A stretch of DNA of 64,000 bases from Tildeniella nuda ZEHNDER 1965/U140 (GTDB taxonomy: Bacteria > Cyanobacteriota > Cyanobacteriia > Leptolyngbyales > Leptolyngbyaceae). Positions 16,595 to 25,944 of this stretch are shown here, one piece after another. Positions within the stretch are counted from its first letter, which is position 1. Each line of letters starts with the position of its first letter. The stretch spans positions 124,001-188,000 of the forward strand of contig JAHHIG010000004.1 of the NCBI GenBank assembly GCA_019358895.1, written 5' to 3'. A program made the position numbers and the translations under genes. The notes below the pieces were generated by a model, which was not told the origin of the DNA, did not search any database, and worked only from the letters and a program-made list of their open reading frames with translations.

Positions 16595-16990
16595 ATGTTG
16601 GATAAGCCAAGAAATCGAAAGGTTGCTGCTGCTTTGGCGTTTGCTGGAGCTGTAGCGCCGATCGGTGCAGGGCTGCACAAGTTTTATGTCGGTCAACCAC
16701 TGTGGGGCATTTTGTATTTGCTCCTGTCGATGACACCGATTCCGCGCGTTGCCAGCGCGATCGAAGGTGTTTGGTATTTGACCCAAGGCGCTGATGAGTT
16801 TGATCTAAAATTCAACGAGGGCGTTGTTTCTACCGTGAAAGTTGTGTCGAGTACAGAGAGCGTTGACCCAGGACAAATTAGTGCTGTTGCTGATGCTGTC
16901 CGTCAACTTGATCAACTCCGTGCTGATGGGCTAATTTCGGAGTATGAGTTTGAACAGAAGCGCCGCCAGTTGCTCGATCGCATTACATAG
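16595..16990 (+). CDS. TM2-domain protein with C-terminal SHOCT motif
   Basis: 131 aa from the ATG at 16595, with a GGGGTGAG SD 7 nt upstream. Residues ~8-65 form a TM2-type pair of hydrophobic helices around GLHKFYVGQPLWG. The end AVRQLDQLRADGLISEYEFEQ is a SHOCT (short C-terminal) motif, typical of small membrane proteins that oligomerise. The function is unknown. It lies 87 bp before the HhH gene on the same strand. Confidence 0.85.
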   Translation: MLDKPRNRKVAAALAFAGAVAPIGAGLHKFYVGQPLWGILYLLLSMTPIPRVASAIEGVWYLTQGADEFDLKFNEGVVSTVKVVSSTESVDPGQISAVADAVRQLDQLRADGLISEYEFEQKRRQLLDRIT

Positions 16991-17076
16991 CCGTTCGCTA
17001 TTGGTGGTTGGTCGTTCGTAAGGTCAACAGCCACTCTAACTTTTAGCCTTTATCCTTCATTGTTTATCCTTCTCCA

Positions 17077-17613
17077 ATGCCTCTCCCTCGCTGGTTTTCA
17101 AGTGCTGGTCAAACTCGTCAGCCGCCGCAGATAAAAAGATTCAGCGATCCGTACTACCGCTTTCAATCAGTGGCAGAACTTGAGCTTGCGGCTAAGTTGG
17201 GGGTCAAGATTGACGTAAATCAGGCAGGTGTGGATGATTGGCTGCGGCTTCCAGGTCTATCGATTCATCAAGCGCGATCGCTCGTCGAACTAACTCAAGC
17301 GGGATTACAGCTCCATTGCATTGACGATATTGCCGCTGCGCTGAGCTTGCCCATACCACGGCTCAAGCCATTGGAACCAGTCCTCCAGTTTTGTTACTAC
17401 GATGCTGACAGCGTTGCTACGGTCAAACCTGTCAATCCAAACATGGCGACGATCGAAATGCTGATTCGCATTCCGGCGGTTGATCTGTACCTGGCACGGG
17501 CGATCGTCGCCAACCGTACTGTGAGTCCTTATCGCAATCTCGTCCATTTTCAGCGACGACTAGCCCTCTCCAGTCAGCTAGTGGCTGAGCTGATGCATTA
17601 CCTCAAGTTTTGA
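17077..17613 (+). CDS. Helix-hairpin-helix (ComEA-like) protein
   Basis: 178 aa. There are two helix-hairpin-helix modules: VNQAGVDDWLRLPGLSIHQA (~residues 48-70) and VNPNMATIEMLIRIPAVDLY (~118-140), each with the hairpin that normally binds DNA backbone. Residues 15-40 resemble the N-terminal part of cyanobacterial HhH proteins (FSDPYYRFQS). There is no clear signal peptide, so it is not a canonical ComEA. It is convergent with lepB, 24 bp away. Confidence 0.82.
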   Translation: MPLPRWFSSAGQTRQPPQIKRFSDPYYRFQSVAELELAAKLGVKIDVNQAGVDDWLRLPGLSIHQARSLVELTQAGLQLHCIDDIAAALSLPIPRLKPLEPVLQFCYYDADSVATVKPVNPNMATIEMLIRIPAVDLYLARAIVANRTVSPYRNLVHFQRRLALSSQLVAELMHYLKF

Positions 17614-17637
17614 GCCGAAACTCCCAAAATACCTTCT

Positions 17638-18234
17638 TTACGGCGTTGGTTTGATTAGCCCAATCCGTTTAAAGGGATAAAAGCGCAACCAGGCGCGACC
17701 GATAATGTTTTGCTGCGGCAGAAAGCCCCAAACGTGCGAGTCATTGCTGTTGTTACGGTTGTCGCCCATCACAAAAAACTCACCGTCTGGCACCACTACG
17801 GGTGGCAGCGTGTAGCTAGGTGGCGCGGCAATATACGGCTCCTTGAGCGGTTGCCGATCGACATAAACCGTTCCATTTTTGACCTGCACCGTTTGCCCTG
17901 GTTGACCAATGATGCGTTTGATAAATGCCTGATCTTTGGTGTAGCCCTGGATCTGAAGCTGCTGGGGTGGATCAAAAACGACGATTTCGCCAAACGTGGG
18001 GGGACGAAGGCGATATGAGAGTTTTTCGACCACGAGGCGATCGCCTACCTCCAATGTCGGCAGCATCGAATCAGAGGGAATATAGCGTGGTTCTGCCACA
18101 AACACCCGAATCAACAGTGCCAAAATCAGCGCAATAATTAGGATTTGTATGTTTTCCCACCAGGTTCGCCAGCGCGGTGAGGTAGGCGGCACAACAACTG
18201 GAACCTGCGGTTCAGAGGTTTTTTCAGAGGTCAT
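17638..18234 (-). CDS. lepB: Signal peptidase I
   Basis: 198 aa. The N-terminal tail is followed by one transmembrane helix (IQILIIALILALLIRVFVAE, ~29-48), then the S26 peptidase domain with the catalytic Ser56 in PSDSMLPTL and Lys106 in AFIKRIIGQPG, and box E (MGDNRNNSNDSHVWG). It cleaves signal peptides of exported proteins on the periplasmic or lumenal side. I start at the ATG at 18234; an upstream frame extension to 18306 is not family-like. Confidence 0.94.
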   Translation of the reverse strand: MTSEKTSEPQVPVVVPPTSPRWRTWWENIQILIIALILALLIRVFVAEPRYIPSDSMLPTLEVGDRLVVEKLSYRLRPPTFGEIVVFDPPQQLQIQGYTKDQAFIKRIIGQPGQTVQVKNGTVYVDRQPLKEPYIAAPPSYTLPPVVVPDGEFFVMGDNRNNSNDSHVWGFLPQQNIIGRAWLRFYPFKRIGLIKPTP

Positions 18235-18383
18235 AAAGGTGTGGCTTAGACAGCGGACATTAGACGTGAGGCACATAACCACAGATCGCCCTTTTGATTT
18301 AGGCAAGTCTGCGATCTAGAGTCTTTAGTCTAATGTCCAGATACCCTTTATTCTCGCAAGAGCCATTGTTAGAACGCAATAAG

Positions 18384-19091
18384 TTAGAACGCAATGAACT
18401 TTTCCGATCGCAACTGGTCATTCCTCGCGCCTAGCGACAGCATAAACTCCTGAAGCTGATCGGAGCGATCGCCCACCGCGCAGATGACAATCTCGAAGTC
18501 TGCCAGATTGAGCCTCAACCCTGACACGATCGCTTCAGGGCATTGGGCGATCGCCTCTCGATACTCGAAGGCTTTCCAGCTTTGTTGCAGGCGCTGCCAG
18601 TGCTGCTGATACGGTAATTGGTCCGTCGTTTCTGGGTTTGCTTGCACTAGCCAAACAGGTTGCCGATAGCCGCATTCGTGCAGCCAGTCGATTTGGCTTT
18701 TCAGTGGCGCGATGCCTGAGCCTTCAGCAATATAGAGGCGAGGACGTTGAGGCAATTCGCTTAACGTCATCAGTCCATAGGGACCACGTAGAGGCAACGA
18801 CTGCCCGATCGCCAAATCTTGTAGAAAGGCAGAACTCCAGCCCACACGCGAAACACAGAGTTCAACTTCAGGACAATGAGAGGGTGAAGAGGCGATCGAG
18901 TAGATCTTGCTGAACTTGCGACCATCGCGTTCAAATTTGGGCCACACTGACTGTCCTGGCAAAAAACTGAAGTCATCTCGATCCAGCCGCAACCGAATCG
19001 CTTTGATGGTTGGTGTTAACGAAACAGAATGAATGACCGTAGCGCTGTAATCCGCCGTAGGCGATCGGCGCAGAACGTCTAAACTTTGCAT
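18384..19091 (-). CDS. Ferredoxin-NADP reductase-like flavoenzyme under a cobalamin riboswitch
   Basis: 235 aa. The FAD-binding barrel (residues ~15-105) contains FLPGQSVWPKF and KIYSIASSP, the latter matching the RxYS flavin motif with Lys in place of Arg. The NAD(P)-binding half begins YIAEGSGIAPLKSQIDWL. There is no [2Fe-2S] domain. AAGGA (minus strand, 19098-19102) precedes the ATG by 6 nt. The gene is directly downstream of a cobalamin riboswitch (19134-19346), so its expression should fall when B12 is plentiful. I infer a role in cobalamin or corrinoid metabolism, for example as a cobalt or flavin reductase. The family alone does not prove this. Confidence 0.85.
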   Translation of the reverse strand: MQSLDVLRRSPTADYSATVIHSVSLTPTIKAIRLRLDRDDFSFLPGQSVWPKFERDGRKFSKIYSIASSPSHCPEVELCVSRVGWSSAFLQDLAIGQSLPLRGPYGLMTLSELPQRPRLYIAEGSGIAPLKSQIDWLHECGYRQPVWLVQANPETTDQLPYQQHWQRLQQSWKAFEYREAIAQCPEAIVSGLRLNLADFEIVICAVGDRSDQLQEFMLSLGARNDQLRSEKFIAF

Positions 19092-19133
19092 TGTAAATCC
19101 TTACCTGTGCGTCGCAGGCATGATGGTGTATGT

Positions 19134-19346
19134 CGCTTCAGGCAGGCATTCTGACTTTGGAAAGGATAAAGGATGAAGGCTAAAGGCTAGAAGTTATCTC
19201 CCTTTTTATCCTTTAGCTCTTAGCCTTTCGCTTCACAGTTGCGGCACAGTGCCGGACTTTTTTGCACGCTGCAAAATCACCGGGCTTTCCCCAGACGAGA
19301 TCATCTCTCGTCCTGTCTGGGCTGACTCCCCAGACAACCTGAAGTA
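19134..19346 (-). promoter_or_regulatory. Cobalamin (B12) riboswitch with an STRR insertion
   Basis: Minus-strand RNA. P1 can form from CTTCAGG (near 19346-19336) and CCTGAAG (near 19140-19134). Core signatures are present: GGGGAAAGCCCGGTG, a local hairpin, AAGTCCGGCACTGTGCCG, CAACTGTGAAGCG, and the 3' element GTCAGAATGCCTGCC. Between the last two lies ~65 nt of TAAAGGA/GGCTAAA-type heptameric repeats, an insertion in the peripheral variable region. The element ends about 45 nt upstream of the reductase ATG at 19091, in position to control its RBS. Confidence 0.93.
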
Positions 19347-19458
19347 GCTTGGGTATTGTAGCCTACGGTGCAATCTTTTAACCGATCGCATTTCTCTTTG
19401 ACAAGTGCTTAAAATCTAGAGAGTGGCTCATGCGGCTCGACTATGTGAACCCGGACGA

Positions 19459-19773
19459 TCAGGTGTTTTACTTGAAGCGTCAGGTAATGAACTTGGCACA
19501 TCAGGTTTGGCACTCAAATGGTCAAGCTTTGAACTCAAATGGTCAAGCTTTGAACTTGAAGCGTTGAGTTCGGAAGTCGAATCGTCAAGCTTAGAACCTG
19601 GAAGGTCGAGCTTTTAGCTTGAATCGTCGAGTTCAGAACTCGGATTGTCAGGCTCAGAAGTCAGACGTTGGAGCTTTTAGCTCAATTGGTCGTGTTCAGA
19701 ACTCGAAGGGTCAGGATCAGAACTCGGAGCAGCGGGTTTGGAGGACGATCGCTCAGGATCAGACGCTGAATTG
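19459..19773. repeat. Second tandem array of 21-bp repeats (15 units)
   Basis: Fifteen degenerate units with an exact 21-bp period, starting at 19459, 19480, 19501 and so on to 19753. The loose consensus is TCARGCTYAGAACTCGAATSG. Adjacent units at 19522 and 19543 are nearly identical. Stops occur in all useful frames (for example in the GCTTTTAGC units), so it is not a gene. The CTCAGA core is shared with the array at 3574-3824. The gap from the riboswitch (19347-19458) and 19774-19852 hold nothing else recognisable. Confidence 0.85.
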
Positions 19774-19852
19774 GCTTGAGTTGGTTGGGTGAGATGTGGG
19801 AACAGGCAGCAGTGGGGCGATCGCGATCAGGAAAAGTCAGGAGAAAGACTGA

Positions 19853-22324
19853 GTGGATGCCATTCTTAAGTTCTTGAGCAGCAATAAAGACGCACTCCTG
19901 GTTGTGATTGCGGGCATCACAGTAACGCTGACTCTATTCACGCTGCTGTTTGGTTCTGGCTTCCTGGTGGCGTTCTTTAAGTCGATCGCTGCTTACCTGC
20001 AACAGCGCCGCCATCCCCGGATTCCACCACTCGACACCTTTCCGTTTGAGGTGATTAAGCCCAACAGTGATATTTTGAAAGCCGTATTTGGCGGAGCGAG
20101 GGACAATCCGCTTGCTGATCGCAACATTCGCTATTTGCAACGGGTGGCAGACCGAGATATTCAGCAGGAACTAGAAGCGCAGCTAGAAGAGTCTCGCTGG
20201 GTCATCATCCTGGGTGAGACAGGATTGGGCAAAACGCGGGAAGCCGCAGAACTGGCTCAGAAATATAGCCGCAGGGGTTGGACGGTTCTCAGGCTGAAAC
20301 ATTCGGAACTGCTGGATGAGCCGTATCAGTTTCCGATGGAGCAGGTTGGCAGCGATCGCAAGCTGCTGTTTTTCCTGGATGACCTGAACAAGCTGATGTA
20401 CAAGCGGGGCGAACTGCTGAAGGATGACCCGCGACAGTTTCGAGATTTGCCACCCCAGGAGCGATTGCGCCTGACGCTGGAGTACTATGAGCGCTTTTGC
20501 CGTCCCGAAGAAATCCGCATCATCGCCACTGCCCGCAATGAAACTGTTCCCCAGTACAATGAGCCGATCAGCGAACTCGACAAGCTCGGTTTCGACCAGC
20601 ATCCCAGGCTATGGCAGAAATTTACACGCTATCTTCTGGTCAAACCAAGCGATGCTGCCATTATTCAACTGATTCAAGCAACGGTAGAGCAGACAGACAT
20701 TACCGCTAATCCCGATGAGTATGCTCGTTTAGCCAGACGGAACGATCGCACCTTCCGAAATATCCAGTTGAACCTGCAAACGGCAAAAGATGAGGGGCGG
20801 GCACTCACCCTGGATACCTTTCGGGAGTCGTTGCGGGAAAACTGGGAGGCAAAATATCGCAAAGCCAGACGAAAATACCCGATCGCTGCCGTAATTTATG
20901 ACGCGGTTGAACTGCTGCGGGCGGTGAATGTCGAGCTACACGATTTCACGGTCATCGCCACCACACAAATGCTGGCAGGCGGGAACTTCCTTCAGCGGCT
21001 CCAGCGCTGGCAACCGATTCGTCGCGCCCTTCATTATTTGATCCACGACGGCAACAGCATTCTGGAACCCCGCGATGGTCAGGTTGAAGCAAAGGGAACC
21101 TCGGTAGCGGTGGCTGAAAACATCCCTCGTCTTTCGCGTTTGCTATTGAGGTTGAGCGATCGTCATTCACAAGTGCTTGTCTCACTGTATAGCTTCGCTG
21201 TTGCAGCCAACGGCTTGAAATGCTGTCGAGAAAGCTTCACCAGCTTGAATGAACTCCTCAAAGTTGTCCCTCATGTGGACTTCATCTGGTTTCAAAGAGG
21301 GAATTCTCTGACTCAGTGGGGGAGTTTACTCAAGGATTCGGGACAAAACCAACAGGCATCGGAAAAATTCCTAGATGCGATCGCCAGCTATGACCAAGCG
21401 ATCGCCATCAAATCGGACAAACACGAAGTTTGGCACGGTCGGGGCAATGCACTGGACGAACTGAAGCGCCACGAAGAGGCGATCGCCAGCTATGACCAAG
21501 CGATCGCCATCAAATCGGACAAACACGAAGTTTGGCACGGTCGGGGCAATGCACTGGACGAACTGAAGCGCCACGAAGAGGCAATTGCCAGCTATGACCA
21601 AGCTCTCGCCTTTAAACCAGACTATTACGAAGTCTGGAGCAATCGGGGCACTGCGCTGTACAAACTGGAGTGCTACGCGGAGGCAATTGCCAGCTATGAC
21701 CAAGCTCTCGCCTTTAAACCAGACTATTACGAAGTCTGGAGCAATCGGGGCACTGCGCTGTACAAACTGGAGTGCTACGCGGAGGCAGTTGCGAGCTATG
21801 ACCAAGCTCTCGCCTTTAAACCAGACTATTACGAAGTCTGGAGCAATCGGGGCACTGCGCTGTACAAACTAGAGTGCTACGAAGAGGCAATTGCTAGCTA
21901 TGACCAAGCGATCACCATCAAATCAGACAAACACGAAGCCTGGTATGGTCGTGGCATTGTGCTGAGCAACCTGAAGCGCCACGAAGAGGCAATTGCAAGC
22001 TATGACCAAGCGATCGCCATCAAACCGGACGAACACGTAGCCTGGTATAACCGGGGCGCTACGCTGATGAAGTCAGGTGATTATAAGAACGCCATTCAGA
22101 GCTTTGACATGTCGCTGGAGTTCCTGCCGGATGATGCTGGCGCTTTCTACAACAAAGCTCGCTGTTTTGCCCTTTGGGACAAGGTTGAGGAGGCAGTTGC
22201 CAATCTGCAACGGGCAATTGAGCTGAACCCTGACAAATACCGAGAGATGGCAAAGACGGACGCTGATTTTGATGGGATTCGAGGCGATGGGCGGTTTCAG
22301 GCGTTGATGGCAGCGGATGGGTAA
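19853..22324 (+). CDS. Membrane-anchored STAND-like P-loop NTPase with C-terminal TPR array
   Basis: 823 aa from the GTG at 19853. Residues ~14-42 are one long hydrophobic helix (membrane anchor), then a linker rich in basic residues. A P-loop NTPase follows: Walker A GETGLGKT (121-128), Walker B LLFFLDDLNK (171-180) and IRIIATARNE as a sensor-like strand. A helical arm region (~270-480) leads to nine TPRs of 34 residues (~509-805), several nearly identical. This anchor-NTPase-TPR order is that of STAND regulators, many of which act in defence or signalling, with the repeats as sensor. No separate toxic or nuclease domain is visible, so the output is unknown. Confidence 0.78.
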   Translation: MDAILKFLSSNKDALLVVIAGITVTLTLFTLLFGSGFLVAFFKSIAAYLQQRRHPRIPPLDTFPFEVIKPNSDILKAVFGGARDNPLADRNIRYLQRVADRDIQQELEAQLEESRWVIILGETGLGKTREAAELAQKYSRRGWTVLRLKHSELLDEPYQFPMEQVGSDRKLLFFLDDLNKLMYKRGELLKDDPRQFRDLPPQERLRLTLEYYERFCRPEEIRIIATARNETVPQYNEPISELDKLGFDQHPRLWQKFTRYLLVKPSDAAIIQLIQATVEQTDITANPDEYARLARRNDRTFRNIQLNLQTAKDEGRALTLDTFRESLRENWEAKYRKARRKYPIAAVIYDAVELLRAVNVELHDFTVIATTQMLAGGNFLQRLQRWQPIRRALHYLIHDGNSILEPRDGQVEAKGTSVAVAENIPRLSRLLLRLSDRHSQVLVSLYSFAVAANGLKCCRESFTSLNELLKVVPHVDFIWFQRGNSLTQWGSLLKDSGQNQQASEKFLDAIASYDQAIAIKSDKHEVWHGRGNALDELKRHEEAIASYDQAIAIKSDKHEVWHGRGNALDELKRHEEAIASYDQALAFKPDYYEVWSNRGTALYKLECYAEAIASYDQALAFKPDYYEVWSNRGTALYKLECYAEAVASYDQALAFKPDYYEVWSNRGTALYKLECYEEAIASYDQAITIKSDKHEAWYGRGIVLSNLKRHEEAIASYDQAIAIKPDEHVAWYNRGATLMKSGDYKNAIQSFDMSLEFLPDDAGAFYNKARCFALWDKVEEAVANLQRAIELNPDKYREMAKTDADFDGIRGDGRFQALMAADG
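21377..22294 (+). repeat. Nine in-frame 102-bp TPR-coding repeats
   Basis: Units begin at 21377, 21479, 21581, 21683, 21785, 21887, 21989, 22091 and 22193, exactly 102 bp apart. Units 1-2 are essentially identical, as are units 3-5; the later ones diverge. This indicates recent expansion by duplication of two unit types inside the NTPase gene. Confidence 0.93.
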
Positions 22325-22421
22325 CGGATGAAACGGATAAGCAGGGCAGCAGATGAGTAGCGGATGAAACAGATAAGTAGTCTGTTAGTCTGCCTAATTT
22401 GCCATCATTCCCTATCCGTTG

Positions 22422-22515
22422 CCAACAACCCATCCGCTTCATCCGTTAACATCCGTTGCTCACTATCCCCCAACGACCCATCCGCTTCATCCGTTGACAT
22501 CCGTTGCTCACTATC
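22422..22515. repeat. Two 46-bp direct repeats built from ATCCGTT-type heptamers
   Basis: A 46-bp block (22422-22467) is repeated at 22470-22515 with two substitutions. It contains CATCCGCTTC, ATCCGTT and ATCCGTTGC. Similar ATCCG units lie on the other side of the GxxExxY gene (about 23100-23135) and a degenerate inverted set (ACGGATGAAACGGAT) is at 22325-22375. Confidence 0.85.
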
Positions 22516-22578
22516 TCCACCCGTTAATCACTGCTTTCCCCAGGGAATCCTCAAGAAAGAGGTCATCAAGCATGTATT

Positions 22579-23067
22579 GTGAGCAACCCGCCAAGCACAT
22601 CTGCCATTCTCCATCAGGACATTACTTATCGCATTATTGGTGCAGCGATGCGGGTTCATCGCCGGATGCCACGCGGACTGAGAGAACAGCACTACCAGAA
22701 AGCATTGACGGCTGAAATGCTTCAGGATGGACTGGTTGTGCTGGAAGAGTATCATCTCGAAATTTATGACGGTCAAACCTGGCTTGGGAGACTGTATCTC
22801 GACCACTGGGTTAATGAGTGCGTCGTTGTAGAAGATAAAGCAGTATCACACATTATGGGAGATGTAGAGATTGCTCAGGTAATTGCATATTTAGCAGCAA
22901 CAAAGGCACAAGTTGGATTACTCCTCAATTTTGGACGATCGCGCCTGGAATACAAACGCATTCTGCCGCCCACGGCAATAGAGGAGTGGCAGACCCAAGT
23001 CACCAAATATCTGTGGAAACCAGAGCAATTTGGCAACGGATGGAAAACAGATGAAGCAGATAAATAG
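22579..23067 (+). CDS. GxxExxY protein (PD-(D/E)XK-like family)
   Basis: 162 aa from the GTG at 22579 (start uncertain, no close SD). Family features: ITYRIIGAAMRVHRRM, the GxxExxY signature as GLREQHY, then LEEYHLEIYDGQ, VVVEDKAV (nuclease-like E-x-K strand) and VIAYLAATKAQVGLLLNFG. The family is common in cyanobacteria, often beside repeats and mobile regions; no proven function. It is flanked on both sides by ATCCGTT-type repeats. It follows the STAND-like gene on the same strand at a distance of 254 bp, so a functional link is only a possibility. Confidence 0.88.
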   Translation: MSNPPSTSAILHQDITYRIIGAAMRVHRRMPRGLREQHYQKALTAEMLQDGLVVLEEYHLEIYDGQTWLGRLYLDHWVNECVVVEDKAVSHIMGDVEIAQVIAYLAATKAQVGLLLNFGRSRLEYKRILPPTAIEEWQTQVTKYLWKPEQFGNGWKTDEADK

Positions 23068-23183
23068 TTTATTTCTCATCACTCATTTATCTATTTCCAG
23101 CTCACTCATCCGTTTCATCCGCTTCCATCCGTTGCTTCATCTCTCCTGTCCTCAAGCATGGTCGTTTTTCACAAACGCTCTAT

Positions 23184-23222
23184 AAACAAAAACGGTAGAG
23201 AGACAATGCTCTCTACCGTTTT
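23184..23222 (-). terminator. Intrinsic terminator of clpC
   Basis: A 12-bp perfect stem, AACGGTAGAGAG (23191-23202) with CTCTCTACCGTT (23209-23220) and a 6-nt loop. On the minus strand the stem is followed by TTTG and AT-rich sequence, 24 bp after the clpC stop. It could also stop rightward transcription from the GxxExxY gene. Confidence 0.88.
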
Positions 23223-23243
23223 ACTATCTAAGCAATTTCGGAA

Positions 23244-25718
23244 CTATTCAACGGCTTGAGGCAAGAGTTCCCGCTTTTCGCCTTGTAGCACCTTCACCTG
23301 ACCATCGCTATCCACATCAACGACAGCAGTGTCGCCATCCTTGATGCGGCTAGAAAGGATTTCCTCTGCCAGCGAATCTTCCAGCAAGCGCATAATGGCT
23401 CGGCGGAGTGGACGAGCACCGTAGCTAGGATTGTATCCCTCTTCGACTAAACGATCTTTGAATCGTTCAGTGACCTCTAAGGTAATACCCTGCTCACGCA
23501 AGCGACCGAAGACCTCGTTCAGCATGATGACAGCAATCTCTTTCACCTCGTCCTTCGACAGTTGGCGGAAGACAATGATTTCATCAAGGCGGTTGAGGAA
23601 CTCAGGGCGGAAGTACTGCTTAAGCTCTTCGTTGACCAAGGAACGGATGCGATTGTACTGAGATTCGGCGGCATCACCTGCTGCTGAGAACTCGAAGCCC
23701 AAACCACCGCCACCTTTTTCAATCACCTTAGAACCAATGTTGGAGGTCATGATAAGCAGGGTGTTCTTGAAGTCCACCGTACGACCTTTGGCATCAGTTA
23801 GGCGACCGTCTTCCAGGATTTGCAGCAGCATATTGAAGACATCAGGGTGTGCCTTCTCGATTTCGTCGAACAGGACGACGGTGTAAGGACGACGACGAAC
23901 GGCTTCGGTAAGCTGTCCACCTTCGTTGTAGCCGACGTAACCTGGAGGCGAACCGATGAGTTTGGAGACCGTATGGCGCTCCATATACTCCGACATATCC
24001 AACCGGATCATGGCTTCTTCAGAGCCGAAGAAGTAGGTTGCGAGTGCCTTGGTCAATTCAGTTTTACCAACCCCGGTAGGACCAGAGAAGATAAAGCTTG
24101 CGATCGGTCGGTTCGGATTTTTCAGACCAACGCGAGCACGGCGAATGGCACGAGAAACGGCTCTCACGGCTTCTTCCTGACCAATCAAGCGCTGGTGCAG
24201 AGTATCTTCCATGTGAAGCAACTTCTCGGACTCGGACTCCGTGAGCTTGTTGACCGGAACACCCGTCCACGAAGCAACAATATGGGCAATATCCTCTTCA
24301 TCCACAATGGGAGAAGCGTCGTTGCCCGTCGATTCGTTTTTCTTGGTTTGAGCGATCGCCCGAATCTCGGCTTTGATCTCCATTTCGCGATCGCGTAGTT
24401 CGCCAGCGCGATCGAAGTTTTGAGAACGAACCGCATCATCCTTGTCTTTGAGTACTTGGCGCAGCTCTTTGTCTAACTCCTTGGCTGCTGGGGGCAGTTG
24501 GGAATTCATCAAGCGCACCCGCGAACCGGCTTCATCAACCAAGTCGATCGCCTTGTCCGGTAGAAAGCGATCCGAAATGTAGCGATCTGAAAGCTTTGCT
24601 GCCGCTTCCAACGCTAGATCTGAGATCTTCAACTTATGGTGCTGTTCGTAGCGTTCACGGAGACCACGAAGGATTTCAATGGTTTCGTCAACGCTCGGTT
24701 CACCCACTATCACAGGTTGGAAACGACGCTCAAGAGCAGCATCGCGCTCAATGTGTTTGCGGTACTCATCCAGCGTCGTAGCACCGATGCACTGAAGTTC
24801 ACCTCGAGCCAAAGCAGGCTTGAGGATGTTTGCAGCGTCGATCGCGCCTTCAGCCGCACCTGCACCAATCAGCGTGTGAACTTCGTCAATCACCAGGATG
24901 ACGTTCCCAGCGGAGCGAATTTCATCCATGATCTTCTTCAAACGCTCTTCAAACTCACCTCGGTATTTGGTGCCTGCGACCAGCAAACCAATGTCCAAAG
25001 TGACCACGCGCTTGTCTTCGAGGATATCTGGGATATCGTCATTGGCGATGCGTTGAGCAAGACCCTCCGCGATCGCGGTCTTACCCACACCTGGCTCCCC
25101 AATCAGAACCGGGTTATTTTTGGTACGGCGACCCAGGATTTGAATCACCCGTTCAATTTCTTTCTGACGACCCACAACCGGATCTAGTTTGCCATCAGCT
25201 GCCATTTGAGTCAGGTTTGAACCAAACTCGTCCAGCGTCGGCGTTTTAGTGCGCCCCTGACTACCACCTGAAGTAACCTCTGCGGTTTCGCCTAGCATCC
25301 GGATGACCTGAGTGCGCACCTTTGAGAGGTCAACGCCCAGATTTTCCAGCACTCTGGCAGCAACACCTTCGCCTTCGCGGATTAAACCGAGAAGCAGATG
25401 TTCAGTACCAATATAGTTATGACCAAGTTGACGGGCTTCTTCTAGAGAGAGCTCCAGAACCCGCTTTGCTCGTGGCGTAAAGGGAATCTCAACAGCAACG
25501 AAGCCAGAGCCTCGACCGATGATTTTCTCTACTTCAATGCGGGCATCTTTGAGATTGACACCCATCGATTTCAGCACTTTGGCGGCGACGCCGGTCCCTT
25601 CTCCAATCAGACCCAGGAGGATCTGTTCAGTACCCACAAAGTTATGTCCCAGGCGGCGTGCTTCCTCCTGGGCAAGCATGATCACCTTAATGGCTTTTTC
25701 TGTGAAGCGTTCAAACAT
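23244..25718 (-). CDS. clpC: ClpC, Hsp100 ATPase of the Clp protease
   Basis: 824 aa, full length. Two Clp_N repeats (1-140), AAA+ domain 1 with Walker A GEPGVGKT (207-214) and [15 protein letters not shown], a UVR-type middle segment ([18 protein letters not shown]), and AAA+ domain 2 with [26 protein letters not shown] and the C-terminal small domain. ClpC unfolds substrates for ClpP/ClpR; in cyanobacteria it is essential. AGGA lies 8 nt before the ATG. It is monocistronic with its own terminator. ClpS, its adaptor, is encoded at 13765. Confidence 0.97.
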   Translation of the reverse strand: MFERFTEKAIKVIMLAQEEARRLGHNFVGTEQILLGLIGEGTGVAAKVLKSMGVNLKDARIEVEKIIGRGSGFVAVEIPFTPRAKRVLELSLEEARQLGHNYIGTEHLLLGLIREGEGVAARVLENLGVDLSKVRTQVIRMLGETAEVTSGGSQGRTKTPTLDEFGSNLTQMAADGKLDPVVGRQKEIERVIQILGRRTKNNPVLIGEPGVGKTAIAEGLAQRIANDDIPDILEDKRVVTLDIGLLVAGTKYRGEFEERLKKIMDEIRSAGNVILVIDEVHTLIGAGAAEGAIDAANILKPALARGELQCIGATTLDEYRKHIERDAALERRFQPVIVGEPSVDETIEILRGLRERYEQHHKLKISDLALEAAAKLSDRYISDRFLPDKAIDLVDEAGSRVRLMNSQLPPAAKELDKELRQVLKDKDDAVRSQNFDRAGELRDREMEIKAEIRAIAQTKKNESTGNDASPIVDEEDIAHIVASWTGVPVNKLTESESEKLLHMEDTLHQRLIGQEEAVRAVSRAIRRARVGLKNPNRPIASFIFSGPTGVGKTELTKALATYFFGSEEAMIRLDMSEYMERHTVSKLIGSPPGYVGYNEGGQLTEAVRRRPYTVVLFDEIEKAHPDVFNMLLQILEDGRLTDAKGRTVDFKNTLLIMTSNIGSKVIEKGGGGLGFEFSAAGDAAESQYNRIRSLVNEELKQYFRPEFLNRLDEIIVFRQLSKDEVKEIAVIMLNEVFGRLREQGITLEVTERFKDRLVEEGYNPSYGARPLRRAIMRLLEDSLAEEILSSRIKDGDTAVVDVDSDGQVKVLQGEKRELLPQAVE

Positions 25719-25944
25719 GGCGTATTCCTGTCACCTGCTGCTTGCCGGTAGAGTTGATTCTATCATAGACGATTTGACTGGAGGCTTGAGAAATGCCACC
25801 AGTCGATCCGTGATCACCGTACCGTGCAACGGGGATCGACCATTTTAGAGCTGCTACGAGGTGTGATTGTCAGTGGAAAGCGGCTGTCAAGTCAAGCAGG
25901 ATTTCTTAATCTTTTCAGCATTGAAGCTTAAGCACTGGAGGCTC

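Noticed and set aside
16272-16680. Overlapping ORFs on both strands
   Set aside because: Neither has an SD; the minus one overlaps the real TM2-SHOCT gene.
3574-19773. 21-bp arrays as CRISPR
   Set aside because: Units are adjacent without spacers, there is no leader, and no cas gene is present.
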